Below, piece after piece: positions 53,425 through 60,711 of a stretch of 64,000 bases of DNA. A program made the translations under genes and the position numbers. How positions within the stretch are numbered: position 1 is the stretch's first letter; every line of letters begins with the position of its first letter. The stretch is from Mayfieldus sp038317345 (GTDB lineage: Bacteria > Actinomycetota > Thermoleophilia > Solirubrobacterales > 70-9): contig JBBQBH010000003.1 in NCBI GenBank assembly GCA_038317345.1, forward strand, positions 22,663-86,662, written 5' to 3'. A model generated the notes under the pieces. The model was not told the origin of the DNA, searched no databases, and saw only the letters and a program-made list of their open reading frames with translations.

Positions 53425-53527
53425 GGGGGCGATTATTGCGGGCGGCCGGCAGCCAGCGGCCCGCCCCTTGCGCCGCGCGGGCCGATCGGCGGACCCTAGG
53501 AAGGACGCGGGTTCTCCGGTTATCGGT

Positions 53528-53940
53528 TTATGACGACTTGCGATTGGTCCGCCTGCGAGTCAGGCGAAGCCCGGACCAGGTCTCGTCGATCGCGCAGACC
53601 TTGGTGTCGACCATTCCGCGGGGAAGCGCGACGTCGCGGACGCCGTCCTCGGTCAGGTCCCCGGCCATGTCGCTGGACTGCTTCGGCCAGGCGACCCAGA
53701 GGGTTCCCTCACCCACCGAGCCCGCGATCGCTTCGAAGCGGCGCTCGAGGTCCTTGTTCGAGGTCACGAACCAATCGTGATCTCGCGCGCACCGCGGTTG
53801 CCGTGTCTCATGCGGGCTCCCTCTGGAAGCTCCCCGAGCGTCTGCTCGAACCGGTCCGGGGCTGACACCAGGACGAAGGTCGAGGCTTCCTTGATGCCCA
53901 GCTTCTTCGGCAGGGGCGTTCCTGAGTAGCCGCCCGACAT
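53528..53940 (-). pseudogene. DUF3052 family protein split by a one-base frameshift
   Basis: ATG 53940 starts a frame (SGGYSGTPLPKKLGIKEAST, FVLVSAPDRFEQTL) that stops at a TGA near 53765. A second frame continues the same family fold from about 53770: DWFVTSNKDLERRFEAIAG, LWVAWPKQSSDMAGDLTEDG and VDTKVCAIDETWSGLRL, stop 53528. One missing base at about 53770-53775 rejoins them into about 137 residues. The DUF3052 pattern WVAWPK and KVCAxDETWSGL is clear; function unknown. Sequencing error or recent loss. Confidence 0.8.
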
Positions 53941-53961
53941 GGGCGCGAGCCTAGTGTCGAC

Positions 53962-54669
53962 CTAGCTCAGGATCGGAGAGATCGAGATCAGGATCTGGGG
54001 CCAGAGGAGGATCTCGATCAGCGCCGCGACGAGCAGCATCGGTACGGCAATTGCGACGGTGACGAAGGTGGCGGCGAGCAGCTGGTTCCACTCGCCCTTG
54101 CGGCTGGCGAGGATCCAGGCGGCGAGCGGCAGGAAGAGGGCGGTCAGCTCGATCAGCGCCTGGGGCAGGACGCTGAGGATCAGCAGACCGTTGCTGATGT
54201 GGAGGTGGTAGGCGAGGGTCGAGGCCTGAAAGCCGAGGGTCAGGGCCTGGATCGAAAGCGAGAAGAAGGTCACGCCGATCACGAAGGCGATCGCGAGCTC
54301 GCCCGCCTTCACGTGGACCCAACGGGAGAGGCCGGTTCGCGATTGAGCCGCGATCGGCATCGAGGCCCCGGCGATGAACCCGGCGACACAGGCGGTGGCG
54401 TGGAAGGCCAGGACCGCCCCGTTGCGGAGCAGGATGTGCAGATAGTCGGAGAGGTCGACGGGGTGGGTTACGCCGGCGAGCGTGATCGGCGAGATGTCTG
54501 GTGTGACGAGGTTGGCGACGGCCCAGGTTGCGCCGAGCAATGCGCAGGCGATCCCCAGGCTCAGTGCCGCCCAACCGCCGAGCACCGACCAGCGCCCCTG
54601 CTGCCAGGTCTCGAAGGTGCCGCGAGTGTCGCGCAATCCCTGCGCGATGACGTAATCGTTGGCGCTCAC
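53962..54669 (-). CDS. Stage II sporulation protein M-like membrane protein
   Basis: 235 residues from ATG 54669. Six hydrophobic segments. Resembles the SpoIIM/DUF95 family: LLRNGAVLAFHATACVAGF, ISNGLLILSVLPQALIELTA and LPLAAWILASRKGEW. The PQALIELTALFLP block fits the PHGxxELxA signature of the family. In non-sporulating bacteria such proteins often pair with RDD or MoxR/DUF58 genes, none of which is seen here. Role unknown. Confidence 0.75.
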   Translation of the reverse strand: MSANDYVIAQGLRDTRGTFETWQQGRWSVLGGWAALSLGIACALLGATWAVANLVTPDISPITLAGVTHPVDLSDYLHILLRNGAVLAFHATACVAGFIAGASMPIAAQSRTGLSRWVHVKAGELAIAFVIGVTFFSLSIQALTLGFQASTLAYHLHISNGLLILSVLPQALIELTALFLPLAAWILASRKGEWNQLLAATFVTVAIAVPMLLVAALIEILLWPQILISISPILS

Positions 54670-54732
54670 CGTTGATTGATCGGCAGGCGAGAGGATTTGT
54701 TGAGCCGCCGAGTTGGCTTTGAGGGTTGTCCC

Positions 54733-55395
54733 TCAGGCCGGCTGGGATGCCGGGACGAGGCGGACGTAGGGCTTGCCCCGACGGGTGACTAGGAATTCCT
54801 CTCCCGCCTTCGCCCGCTCCATGTACCAACCAAAGCGGTTGCGGAACTCGTGGGCGCCGACTTCGACTCCCTCTGCCGGAGGGGAATTCTGAGTGGAGCC
54901 AGTGGGGCTCGAACCCACGACCTTCGCAATGCCATTGCGACGCTCTCCCAGCTGAGCTATGGCCCCAAGCTCGTAATCGGCAGCCCAGTTTATCGCGGCG
55001 CGTTGTCGGTTCCGCGGAGCTTCCAAGCGCAAGTGGACCGCGTGCGTGCCGACGGCCAACTCGGCCGGCAAGGGATAGCACCGATCCATGTCTCCGCAAT
55101 AGGCCGCGATCGCGTCGATCTCACTTTCGAGATATGTCGATCGGACGAAGCCCCGCTTGGTGGTGCGGCACCGGGAGGTGTGGACAATCAGGATGCTGCC
55201 TTGGTGTTGGGCCCACTTGCATTGGACACGGAGCAGACGATCCTCAAGGTCGAACGCAAGGTCATACGGCTCATGCTCAACAGCCGGCCGGAGAACCCGT
55301 ATTCCGAGCTTGATCGCCTCAGCGGCGATTACCGCCTCTGCGATCGCTCCTTTGCGGTTCGGATTCCCCTCGTGCACGAACACATGTTCGCCCAA
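54733..55395 (-). CDS. PD-(D/E)XK homing-endonuclease-like ORF running through tRNA-Ala into a Phd-like antitoxin domain
   Basis: 220 codons from TTG 55395 (GTG or a later start possible). Residues about 10-140 match intron-type PD-(D/E)XK nucleases (I-SspI family): GNPNRKGAIAEAVIAAEAIK, PYDLAFDLEDRLLRVQCKW with the D ... QxK site, and INWAADYEL. Codons 144-167 are the sense strand of the tRNA-Ala gene (AIAQLGERRNGIAKVVGSSP). Residues about 175-220 resemble prevent-host-death antitoxins (GAHEFRNRFGWYMERAKAGE, VTRRGKPYVRLVP). The Phd part has no start of its own. No toxin gene adjacent. Confidence 0.6.
   Translation of the reverse strand: MGEHVFVHEGNPNRKGAIAEAVIAAEAIKLGIRVLRPAVEHEPYDLAFDLEDRLLRVQCKWAQHQGSILIVHTSRCRTTKRGFVRSTYLESEIDAIAAYCGDMDRCYPLPAELAVGTHAVHLRLEAPRNRQRAAINWAADYELGAIAQLGERRNGIAKVVGSSPTGSTQNSPPAEGVEVGAHEFRNRFGWYMERAKAGEEFLVTRRGKPYVRLVPASQPA
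54894..54966 (-). tRNA. tRNA-Ala (GGC)
   Basis: 73 nt on the minus strand. Acceptor stem GGGGCCA/TGGCTCC includes the G3-U70 pair that specifies alanine, with A73. D arm TAGCTCAGCTGGGAGAGC; anticodon stem TCGCA/TGCGA with loop ATGGCAT, anticodon GGC; T arm with GGTTCGAGCC. CCA is not encoded. The whole gene lies inside the open frame of the nuclease-Phd ORF in the same orientation. Confidence 0.97.
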
Positions 55396-55462
55396 TCCTT
55401 GTCATAGAACAAGACAGAAACGTCACGAAAGTGTGACGCCCTGCCCTACCCCGCGAATCAGA

Positions 55463-56146
55463 TCAGGCGGCTTCGGCTTCGTCGTCGAGATCGAGGACGA
55501 CGCGGTCTTGGTCCGTCTTGCGAACCCGGAACTGCATCGGCGACCGCTGCTCCAGCTCGCGCAGCAACTCGACCGGCTCGTTGAGCCGCATCGACAGCGT
55601 CGCCCGCCCCTCGGAGAACTTGCGCACCGAGATCTCCGAGGTCGCGCCGATGTTCGCCGCCGCGTCCTCGAACCCAACCAACTGCGAGAAGTCGCCGAGG
55701 GGACCGATCTCCACCTCGACGATCCCTTCGAACAGCTCCGGCGCCGATCGCGCGGCGCCCCGCTCCTCGGCAATCGGATCGCTGCCGTTCGACGGCAGCT
55801 GCTCGATCGCGATTCGCTCCGCGATCTCCCCCACCTTGTAGCTGATCTCGACCGCGTCGGCCAGCGCCTTCATGCGAATCCTTGTCGCCTGGCCGCGGGC
55901 CTGTGCGTGGATCTCCTCGACCCGCATCGCCACCGTCTGCAGGGCGTTGAGGCTGCGGTCGTGACGAGCGTTCGCCTCCCGAAGCGCCTCGCGCAAACCA
56001 TCCAGCTCGCGCTCGCGCCCCAGCAGCATTTCCGAGAGTGCGAGCAGCTCGCGCTCGAACTCACCGAGGCGGACATCGCGGGAGTTAACGGCCGCATCAA
56101 CCTCTGCGCGCCGGTAGCCGAGGAAAGCCCTCCGGAAGCTACCCAT
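55463..56146 (-). CDS. DivIVA-like coiled-coil protein
   Basis: 227 residues from ATG 56146; the frame is open to 56392 but overlaps rsfS. The N-terminus MGSFRRAFLGYRRAEVDAAV fits the DivIVA-type lipid-binding start (FRRxxxGYxxxEVDxxV). Long coiled coil about 30-110 (LREALREANARHDRSLNAL). C-terminal about 150-227 reads like a small alpha/beta domain (VEVEIGPLGDFSQLVGFED, RVRKTDQDRVVLDLD). Probably a membrane-curvature or polar scaffold; partner unknown. Confidence 0.7.
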   Translation of the reverse strand: MGSFRRAFLGYRRAEVDAAVNSRDVRLGEFERELLALSEMLLGRERELDGLREALREANARHDRSLNALQTVAMRVEEIHAQARGQATRIRMKALADAVEISYKVGEIAERIAIEQLPSNGSDPIAEERGAARSAPELFEGIVEVEIGPLGDFSQLVGFEDAAANIGATSEISVRKFSEGRATLSMRLNEPVELLRELEQRSPMQFRVRKTDQDRVVLDLDDEAEAA

Positions 56147-56238
56147 GGCCGGCAAGCTAGGGGCGTGGTCGGACGCTATTTCGTCACATCCGACGCGAGG
56201 TCGAACACCTGTTCGGATGGCCCGGCCCCAGGCGTGAA

Positions 56239-56622
56239 TCAGGCACGGGCGGCGCGATGCTCCAGCGCCTCTCCGGCGAGCCCCAGCTCGAGCCGCGGAG
56301 CGTCCCCCCACAGCAGCTCGAGCCGGTAACGGTCCCGTGGCTCGGGCGTGAACACGTGCAGCACGCAGTCCAGATAGTCCAGCACCGCCCAACCGGCCGC
56401 CGGTCCTCCCTCTACCTGGCGCGGCATCAGTCTCTCGTCGCGCTTGAGGCGCAATCCCACTTCGTCGGCGATCGCAGCGGCCTGGCGCTCGTTGCGCCCC
56501 GTGCAGATGACCAGGAAGTCGGTGTAGGAGACGAGCCCGCGCATGTCGAGCGCGACGATCTCCGTCGCACCCTTCGAGTCAGCCAGCTCAGCCAGCCTGC
56601 GGGCCAGAGCCTCGGAATCCAT
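56239..56622 (-). CDS. rsfS: Ribosomal silencing factor RsfS
   Basis: 127 residues from ATG 56622, overlapping the nadD stop as TGATG. DUF143 family: DSKGATEIVALDMRGLVSYT, DFLVICTGRNERQAAAIADE and GWAVLDYLDCVLHVF. Binds L14 and blocks subunit joining. The nadD-rsfS pair is widely conserved. Confidence 0.96.
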   Translation of the reverse strand: MDSEALARRLAELADSKGATEIVALDMRGLVSYTDFLVICTGRNERQAAAIADEVGLRLKRDERLMPRQVEGGPAAGWAVLDYLDCVLHVFTPEPRDRYRLELLWGDAPRLELGLAGEALEHRAARA

Positions 56623-57249
56623 CAGCGCGAGTACACCCCTTTTTCCTCGATGAACCGAGCCACCTGCTCCGGCACGACGTAGCGCAACGGCCGTCCCGCC
56701 TTGGCGCGCTCGCGCGCCGCAGACGAGGAGATCCCAAACTCCGGCATCTCGAGCATTTCGGCGCGGTCCTCAGCCCCGAGGCTGCGGAGGACCGATACGA
56801 CGTCGGCCTCCGAGATCCCGGCGCGACGGGCGATCGCCAGCTTCGCCAGCTCCACGACCCGCTCGGGGTTGCGCCAGCTCTCCAGCCCAACCGCCGCGTC
56901 CGCCCCCATCACGAACACCAGGCTGTCGTCCCCTTGCTCGGCAAGCTGCTCCAAAGTCTCATACGTGTAGGACGGCCCGTCGCGCTCGATCTCCAGGGTC
57001 GAAACGACGAAGCGCTCGTCGTCGGTTGCCGCGAGACGTGTCATCGCAAGCCGCAGCTCTGGGCCGGGATCGTCGAGGATCCGCTTGTGGGGGGCCTGGC
57101 CGGTGGGGACGAACAGCACCCGATCGAGGTCGAGCTGCCAGAGCGCCTCCTGCGCAAGCGCCAAGTGCCCAAGATGCGGCGGGTTGAACGCCGATCCGAG
57201 GACGCCGACCGCAGCGACCGGACCTCTACCCCCCCGTGGGTGACCCCAT
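56622..57249 (-). CDS. nadD: Nicotinate-nucleotide adenylyltransferase, start codon out of frame
   Basis: Clear NadD from about 57209 down: GVLGSAFNPPHLGHLALA (the GxFNPxHxGH nucleotide site), FVPTGQAPHK, FVMGADAAVGLESWRN and the C-terminal ISSSAARERAKAGRPLRYVV. Makes NaAD from NaMN and ATP. No ATG, GTG or TTG precedes the catalytic motif in frame; the first internal start (57164) would delete it. Removing one G from the G7 run at 57229-57235 would put ATG 57249 in frame. Either the run length is wrong, or an unusual start is used. Confidence 0.85.
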
Positions 57250-57397
57250 GGCCGCGTGCGCCTGGGGGCCCGTGTGGCCTAGCAGGTCAAGGACGCAGGG
57301 CGTGACGTGTGCTGCAGGCACACGAGCGCCCGAGGACGCAGAGATGCGACGGCCACAAGGGCCAACCAGGTGTGCGTGGATCGTGGGGTTACCCACG
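57235..57397 (+). repeat. Palindromic intergenic element, copy C (proA-nadD spacer)
   Basis: 163 bp, collinear with copy A. Outer arms 57235-57248 and 57384-57397 (CGTGGGTGACCCCA with TGGGGTTACCCACG) pair with one G-T at the same place as copy A, though the bases differ. Second helix GCGTGCGCCTGG/CCAGGTGTGCGT is full of G-T pairs; inner GTGTGGCC/GGCCACA; central hairpin GTGTGC, loop TGCAG, GCACAC. The proA stop TAA lies inside the right arm. The minus strand is open for 56 codons (GTG 57396 to TAG 57226) with GRRISASSGAR and CVLDLLGH. Confidence 0.7.
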
Positions 57398-58654
57398 TGT
57401 TTGTCCGTCGCCGCGGGCGACGTACTTGTAGGTGGTCAGCTCGCGCAGCCCGACCGGGCCGCGCGCGTGAAGCTTCTGAGTCGAATTGCCGATCTCCGCG
57501 CCCATTCCGTACTCGAAGCCATCGGTGAAGCGGGTCGAGGCGTTGACGTAAACGGCGGCCGCGTCGACGCCGATGGTGAACTCCCTCGCCGCCTGTCCGC
57601 TGGAGGTGATGATCGCCTCCGAGTGGCCGGTTCCGTGGCGGTTTATGTGGTCGATCGCCTCCTGCTCGGAGTCGACCACCCCGACCGCCATCTTCATGTC
57701 CAGGTACTCGGTGTCCCAGTCCTCGGCCGTGGCCGCATTGACCTCGACGTCGCCTGCGTTCTCGCGCACCCGATCGTCGCCGAACAGTTCGACGCCGGCG
57801 TCGTGCAGGTCGCCGAGGATCTCGGGAAGAAAGGCCGGCGCAACGATCGCGTTGACGAGCAGGGTCTCGGCCGAGTTGCAGACCCCTGGCCGGTCGACCT
57901 TGGCATCGAAGGCGACCCGGCGCGCCATCTCGAGGTCAGCATCGTCGTGGACGTAGACGTGGCAATTGCCAGCCGCGGCGTAGATCACCGGCACCGTCGC
58001 GACCTCCTTCAGAGCCGCCTTCAATCCCTCGCCACCGCGCGGGATCAGCAGGTCGATCAGCTCGTCCTGGGTTGCCAGCTCGGCGAGGCCATCGTGGTCG
58101 CCGGCGGGCAGCAGGACGACCGCGTCCTCGGGCAAGCCGGTGTCGGCCAGCGCCTCGCGCACGATCGCGGCAAGGGCGGCGTTGGAGCGCTCCGCGTAGC
58201 TGGACCCGCGCAGCAAGATCGCGTTGCCGCTCTTGATCGTCAGCGCGGCACAGTCAATGGTCACGTTGGGCCGCGCCTCATATACGACTGCAACGACCCC
58301 GAGCGGCACCCGAACCCGGCGCAGCTCGATACCGCTTGCGATCGTGCGCCTCTCGAGCTCCTCGCCGACCGGGTCGGGGAGCGAGATGATCTCGTTGACG
58401 CCGTCGGCCATGGCGCTCACCCGCCCCTCGTCGAGGCTGAGCCGGTCGCGCAGCGCGCTGTTGAGCCCGGCGGCACGCTCGTCGGCGAGGTCCGCGGCAT
58501 TGGCCTCCAGCACGTCTGCCATGCGCTCGCGGAGCAGTTCTGCGACCCGGCCCAGCGCCGCGTCCTTGGCCTTCGTGGGAGCGACTGCCAGCTGACGCGA
58601 CGCCTGCTTGGCGGCGGCGGCACTCGCGGCGACGCTTTTCACGGTTGTGGCCAT
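57389..58654 (-). CDS. proA: Gamma-glutamyl phosphate reductase
   Basis: 421 residues from ATG 58654 (open to 58744). Second step of proline synthesis. ALDH-like: GVVAVVYEARPNVTIDCAAL, KSGNAILLRGSSYAERSN, LIPRGGEGLK, catalytic Cys in RPGVCNSAETLLVN, and MKMAVGVVDS. Its last codons and stop fall inside palindromic element copy C. Lies 43 nt after proB. Confidence 0.97.
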   Translation of the reverse strand: MATTVKSVAASAAAAKQASRQLAVAPTKAKDAALGRVAELLRERMADVLEANAADLADERAAGLNSALRDRLSLDEGRVSAMADGVNEIISLPDPVGEELERRTIASGIELRRVRVPLGVVAVVYEARPNVTIDCAALTIKSGNAILLRGSSYAERSNAALAAIVREALADTGLPEDAVVLLPAGDHDGLAELATQDELIDLLIPRGGEGLKAALKEVATVPVIYAAAGNCHVYVHDDADLEMARRVAFDAKVDRPGVCNSAETLLVNAIVAPAFLPEILGDLHDAGVELFGDDRVRENAGDVEVNAATAEDWDTEYLDMKMAVGVVDSEQEAIDHINRHGTGHSEAIITSSGQAAREFTIGVDAAAVYVNASTRFTDGFEYGMGAEIGNSTQKLHARGPVGLRELTTYKYVARGDGQTRG

Positions 58655-58697
58655 CTCGGAGCTAAGGGTAGCCGCCCGCACGCCGGGCGCCGGGCGC

Positions 58698-59786
58698 TCA
58701 GGCGAGGACAAAGTAGTCACGGTGTACAGCCTCCTCGGCCGCATGGGGCATCAGCTCGCGCACCTGGTCGCTCTTCAGCCCTTGAATCCGCCGCATCTCC
58801 TCGGCCGAGTAGTTGCTGATCCCCTTGCCGACCACCTCGCCGTCGACCGCGACCTCGACCGCCTCACCGGCCTCGAAGCTTCCCTCGACCCCGGTGATGC
58901 CGACCGGCAGCAGGCTGCTTCCCCGCTCGCGAAGAACCTTCGCGGCGCCTTCGTCGACGGTGATCTGACCTCGGGCCGGCTTGCCGTAACGCAACCAAAG
59001 CTTGAAGCTCGAGGTCTTGGTTGGATTGGGGGCGAAGCGCGTGCCCACCCGCTCGCCTGCCGCCGCTGCGCCCAGGGTCTCGGGTGCGGTGCCGTCGCAG
59101 ATCACCGCCGCGATCCCCGCCTCGCTCGCCATCTCTGCGGCGGCCACCTTGCTGCGCATCCCACCGAGGCCGAACGGCGACGTACGGTCACCGATCTCAT
59201 AGCCCTGCAGCTGGCTGAAGTCGGACACCTCCTCGACCAGCTCCGCCGATGAGTCCTGGCGCGGGTCTGCCGTGTGCAGCCCCTCGATGTCGGTGAGCAA
59301 AACAAGCAGCCGCGCGTCGAGCAGAATCGCCACCTGGGCGGAGAGAAAGTCGTTGTCGCCGAAGGTGATCTCGTCGGTAGCCGTGGTGTCGTTCTCGTTC
59401 ACCACCGGTACGACCTTCCAGTCGAGCAGCCTGCGCAGCGTCTGGCGCGCATTCAGGTAGTTGGTCCGGGCCGCGATGTCCGACGCGGTGAGCAGAACCT
59501 GCGCCGATCGCACCCCGTGCTCCGCAAGGCGCTGCTCGTAGGCGCGGAAGAGGTCGCCCTGTCCGACCGCCGAGGCCGCCTGCAGCTCGTCCATCGCCCC
59601 CGGCCGTTGGCCCAGGTCCATGAGCCGCATACCTCGCGCGATCGCGCCCGAGGTCACCATCACCAGTTGCTCATCCCCCTTCTCCAGCTCGGCCACCTGG
59701 GCGCAGACACGGTCGAGCACGTCAGTGCGCAGCTCGCCGTCTTCTGCGGCGACAATCGAAGAGCCCAGCTTGGCGACGACGGTCAT
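58698..59786 (-). CDS. proB: Glutamate 5-kinase
   Basis: 362 residues from ATG 59786 (open frame to 59978 rejected). First step of proline synthesis. Amino-acid kinase domain: MTVVAKLGSSIVAAEDG, LVMVTSGAIARGM, VPVVNENDTTATDEITFGDN and GGMRSKVAAAEMASEAG. C-terminal PUA domain about 280-362 (RGQITVDEGAAKVLRERGSS). Usually feedback-inhibited by proline. Confidence 0.97.
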   Translation of the reverse strand: MTVVAKLGSSIVAAEDGELRTDVLDRVCAQVAELEKGDEQLVMVTSGAIARGMRLMDLGQRPGAMDELQAASAVGQGDLFRAYEQRLAEHGVRSAQVLLTASDIAARTNYLNARQTLRRLLDWKVVPVVNENDTTATDEITFGDNDFLSAQVAILLDARLLVLLTDIEGLHTADPRQDSSAELVEEVSDFSQLQGYEIGDRTSPFGLGGMRSKVAAAEMASEAGIAAVICDGTAPETLGAAAAGERVGTRFAPNPTKTSSFKLWLRYGKPARGQITVDEGAAKVLRERGSSLLPVGITGVEGSFEAGEAVEVAVDGEVVGKGISNYSAEEMRRIQGLKSDQVRELMPHAAEEAVHRDYFVLA

Positions 59787-59880
59787 GGGAGATGAGTATG
59801 CCGGTGCATGAGGCGCCGTCCATCTGTCCGCATTCGCTGTTCGAATGCCAGTTGTGGCTTGGCCCGGCGATATATGGCCG

Positions 59881-60249
59881 ATGCAACGGATCGCACTCGC
59901 TGCCCTTGCCGCGTTCTTCCTGCTGATTCCGCTGGCACAGGCATCGGAGACCACGGGCGTGCACATCGAAAACAACACCTCCCGCGGTCTGGAGCTCAGG
60001 GTCCATGTCCACGGGCATTGGAGCGACTACTTCCTGCCCGGCTATCAGCCCTCCACCAACCCGCAGGTGCTGAACGGCAGCTGTGTGCGGATTCAGGTCT
60101 CCGGCGACAAGCAGCACCACCACGGCTGTCAGCCGACAACGACAGCGGTGCAGCTGGCGTGCAACCTTCCATCCTCACTGCATTGCGTGGTCCACGACCA
60201 GCTCAAGCAGCTGCACATCACCGTCGCCCGTAACCCTCACGCCAACTGA
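59881..60249 (+). CDS. Secreted small hypothetical protein
   Basis: 122 residues from ATG 59881. Signal peptide about 1-21 (IALAALAAFFLLIPLAQAS). Mature part is His- and Cys-containing (VHIENNTSRGLELRVHVHGH, GDKQHHHGCQP, CNLPSSLHCVVHD); four cysteines could form two disulfides, and the HHHHGC-like cluster might bind metal. No family recognised. Alone between divergent proB and convergent Nudix genes. Confidence 0.6.
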   Translation: MQRIALAALAAFFLLIPLAQASETTGVHIENNTSRGLELRVHVHGHWSDYFLPGYQPSTNPQVLNGSCVRIQVSGDKQHHHGCQPTTTAVQLACNLPSSLHCVVHDQLKQLHITVARNPHAN

Positions 60250-60259
60250 CCGGCGGCAA

Positions 60260-60685
60260 CTAGGAAGCGGCCAGCGCCTCGCGGACCAGCTTCGCGTCAT
60301 GCTCGTAGCTGAGCAGCTCCTGGGCGCCCTCCGGGTCCAGCCAGCGCAGCTCGTCCACTTCAGACCCGACCTGGAACTCGCCGTCCAGGACCCGCATCAG
60401 CCAGTAGCGCACCAGCTTGGTGCGGCCTTTGCGGTCGCGGTAGTGGATCGGGCTCAGCTCCGGCCCGAGCTCGGCACGCATGCCGGTCTCCTCCTCGACT
60501 TCGCGAAGCGCCGCCTGCTCGAAGGTCTCGTCGCCGTCCAGCTTTCCCTTCGGCAGCGACCAGTCCTCGTACTTGGGGCGGTGGATCACCGCCACCTCGA
60601 GGCCGTCGGCGCCCGGCCGCACCAGGACGCCGCCCGCGGCGCGCACTTCCGGGTTCTCGGTCGACTCGAGGTCGGTCCGTGACAT
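60260..60685 (-). CDS. Nudix hydrolase
   Basis: 141 residues from ATG 60685. Full Nudix box GKLDGDETFEQAALREVEEE then TGM. Begins VRAAGGVLVRPGADGLEVAV and has IHRPKYEDWSLPKGKL, close to 8-oxo-dGTP/diadenosine-polyphosphate hydrolases. Substrate not decided. Starts 26 nt after the obgE stop, so likely in the obgE transcript. Confidence 0.93.
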   Translation of the reverse strand: MSRTDLESTENPEVRAAGGVLVRPGADGLEVAVIHRPKYEDWSLPKGKLDGDETFEQAALREVEEETGMRAELGPELSPIHYRDRKGRTKLVRYWLMRVLDGEFQVGSEVDELRWLDPEGAQELLSYEHDAKLVREALAAS

Positions 60686-60711
60686 GACTCAAATAGATTC
60701 GGCCGGGGCGC

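Noticed and set aside
54670..54732. Toxin gene to pair with the Phd-like domain
   Set aside because: The next gene is a SpoIIM-like membrane protein; no Doc, PIN or RelE-type frame lies on either side.
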